From Ruminococcus sp. HUN007 (GTDB lineage Bacteria > Bacillota > Clostridia > Oscillospirales > Ruminococcaceae): a stretch of 64,000 bases of DNA. A model generated the notes under the pieces. That model was given only the letters and a program-made list of their open reading frames with translations. It was not told the origin of the DNA and searched no databases. Location: the NCBI RefSeq assembly GCF_000712055.1, contig NZ_JOOA01000002.1, forward strand, positions 930,001-994,000, read 5' to 3'. The number at the start of each line of letters is the position of its first letter. The first letter of the stretch is position 1. Position numbers and translations under genes: made by a program. Shown here piece by piece: positions 62,903-64,000 of this stretch.

Positions 62903-62981
62903 TCTGATACCTTTTATATGCTGAAAAGGCGGTAATCTCTCATTGTGGGGTGATTACGCCTTTGGAATTATTATTATATCA
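62903..62981. repeat. Repeat with internal hairpin, copy 2
   Basis: Same unit as at 52168-52240, with AAGGCGGTAATC and GATTACGCCTTT as stem arms. The remainder of 62677-63083 holds only this repeat and the hairpin at 62807. Confidence 0.75.
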
Positions 62982-63083
62982 TTTTATGCTGACGGTATCA
63001 TTCAGAAACCCATAAAAAAGCAGACGCCAGCTCAAAAACGAACTGACATCCGCTAAGTTTTCAACTAATTTCCGAAAAACAGT

Positions 63084-63437
63084 TTATGCTGTCTTATACT
63101 TGTTATAGGTCTCTTCATCAAGTTTTGCGAGCTTTAATGCTTTTTCTAAAGTACAACCATCATTAATAAGATCATTAACAAATTCAACTTTAGTCATAGT
63201 CGTTTCTTTCTCCGCATATTCTTTTGCATATTCTTTTGCATATTCTTCTACTGCACTGCACATGTCGGTTACCTCCCTGTTAAAATTTTTCTGCTTTTTT
63301 ACTGCATCAGATAATGGTCCGAATCTGTTGTCTTCCGGGTCTGCTGTTTTGAAATACTGGAGCATTTCCGAAAGCTTGGAACCATCTTTTACTTCTGCGT
63401 TTAAATAGATCTCGTGAACTTTGTTATTTAGATACAT
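63084..63437 (-). pseudogene. C-terminal fragment of an Rpn/PD-(D/E)XK-family nuclease
   Basis: 117 codons match the C-terminal half of Rpn-type recombination-promoting nucleases or nuclease-family transposases: NKVHEIYLNAEVKDGSKLSE, then MLQYFKTADPEDNRFGPLSD and a helical tail with repeated EYAKEYAKEYAEKE. The N-terminal nuclease core is absent and no ribosome binding site precedes the first Met. A 37-codon frame directly upstream (63424-63537, MSMKEAFDTYFAEMDRNSMN, with AGGAGA ahead) overlaps it in another frame; whether it belongs to the same broken gene is unclear. Confidence 0.65.
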
Positions 63438-63607
63438 TACCTTCTGTATAAGGGATTCTCGAAAGTTTGCCCCAGAAGTTCATGCTATTCCTATCCATCT
63501 CCGCAAAATACGTATCAAACGCTTCTTTCATGCTCATGGCAATCGTCTCCTATGTTGTTATTGTTCGGAATTAAAATTTGTATACATTAAATCAAACACA
63601 CAACTTA

Positions 63608-63672
63608 ATGTTTCCAGAATTCATATGCGCTCTGTGCATCTGAATTTTCAATTGTGCCGCAGGCACCACCTT
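63608..63672. repeat. Composite hairpin repeat, first two modules
   Basis: CAGAATTCATATGCGCTCTG and GCATCTG, followed by GTGCCGCAGGCAC, ending just before the last gene of the window. Confidence 0.75.
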
Positions 63673-63706
63673 CATTATCTGACTATCTCTTGCCTTTTTT
63701 CTGTTT

Positions 63707-64000
63707 TCAGGAAGAATTCCGCTGCTGAAATTCAGCCAGTTGATCTGTAAGCTGCTTTGCAGTTCGCCGTTCAAGCGTCCATTCGATCACATGGACGGCT
63801 GCAAACACGATAACGATACTGACTGATACACCAATGGCTGCAGTTACTGTTTCACTGTTAATTTCGCTTTCTGCAAATATCACGGCGATCACAATGACAA
63901 TATCCAGTAATAGTTGTATCGCCTTGCGGAATAACAGCTGTCTGATCGTCAGCTCTTTTGATGAATATGTTATCAACGTCGGGATCAAGGTGAGAAAGCC
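63707..64000 (-). CDS. Small membrane protein, 5' end outside the window
   Basis: At least 97 codons are open to the window edge. Two or three transmembrane segments are visible (LLFRKAIQLLLDIVIVIAVI and AAIGVSVSIVIVFAAVHVIE), followed by a basic, Gln-rich cytoplasmic end (LERRTAKQLTDQLAEFQQ). A TTG at 63988 could be a start but no ribosome binding site is seen, so the gene most likely begins beyond base 64000. The arrangement is reminiscent of DUF3021-type proteins, but that is a weak guess. Confidence 0.5.
   Translation of the reverse strand, partial: GFLTLIPTLITYSSKELTIRQLLFRKAIQLLLDIVIVIAVIFAESEINSETVTAAIGVSVSIVIVFAAVHVIEWTLERRTAKQLTDQLAEFQQRNSS

Noticed and set aside
43269..63672. CRISPR array for the recurring palindromes
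   Set aside because: The repeats are far apart, differ in completeness, have genes rather than short unique spacers between them, and no cas gene is present.

Overview
The window looks like chromosome of a low-to-mid GC rumen or gut Firmicute of the genus Ruminococcus, most likely close to R. flavefaciens. The grounds are two large secreted glycoside hydrolases (GH74 and GH9) that end in Pro/Thr-rich linkers plus type I dockerins, a CHAP protein with a degenerate dockerin end, Gram-positive cell-wall genes, AAGGAGG-type ribosome binding sites and TTGACA/TATAAT promoters with 17-base spacers. The genus rests on protein recognition only; no 16S gene is present.

Bases 1-43100 are mostly ordinary chromosome. 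They hold an XRE regulator and lipoprotein, a CHAP/dockerin-like secreted protein, rnpB, gdhA, trmL, a DegV-family gene, a polytopic membrane protein, the GH74 xyloglucanase, phosphofructokinase, a c-di-GMP phosphodiesterase and an OmpR-type two-component pair. A probable structured small RNA follows, then a VanZ-like gene, three consecutive class A penicillin-binding proteins (the last two a tandem duplication), an RNA methyltransferase, a diguanylate cyclase with a LacI-like sensor, a zinc-ribbon/SH3 protein, and an HSP90-like ATPase coupled to a large partner. A minus-strand group follows: GH9 protein, radical SAM/SPASM protein, DUF2207-like membrane protein, and a small protein ending in six Ser-Ser-Cys repeats. 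The GH9 protein has lost both catalytic signatures.

Bases 43100-64000 are accessory and decaying. They contain a 3.3-kb Mu/Tn7-like transposon with DUF6431, DDE transposase and AAA ATPase genes, fragments of a serine recombinase and an IS5 transposase, and at least four SUKH (SMI1/KNR4) immunity-type genes. One SUKH gene is intact, one is truncated, and two are shifted at poly-A tracts. Two broken YhcG/DUF1016 nuclease genes are present. An AAA-ATPase/PD-(D/E)XK gene is present as one full, one internally deleted and one 3'-remnant copy. There are also a two-component system, secreted and lipoprotein genes, a stand-alone RelA/SpoT-type synthetase and an Rpn-like nuclease remnant.

Two repeat families tie the window together. 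One is a roughly 115-bp MITE-like element with inverted ends (three near-complete copies and two fragments). The other is a composite repeat of up to about 145 bp built from four small hairpins, the last resembling a bidirectional terminator; it flanks most accessory genes in the same orientation and probably served as the recombination substrate that shuffled and deleted them. No CRISPR array, tRNA, rRNA or prophage module was seen.
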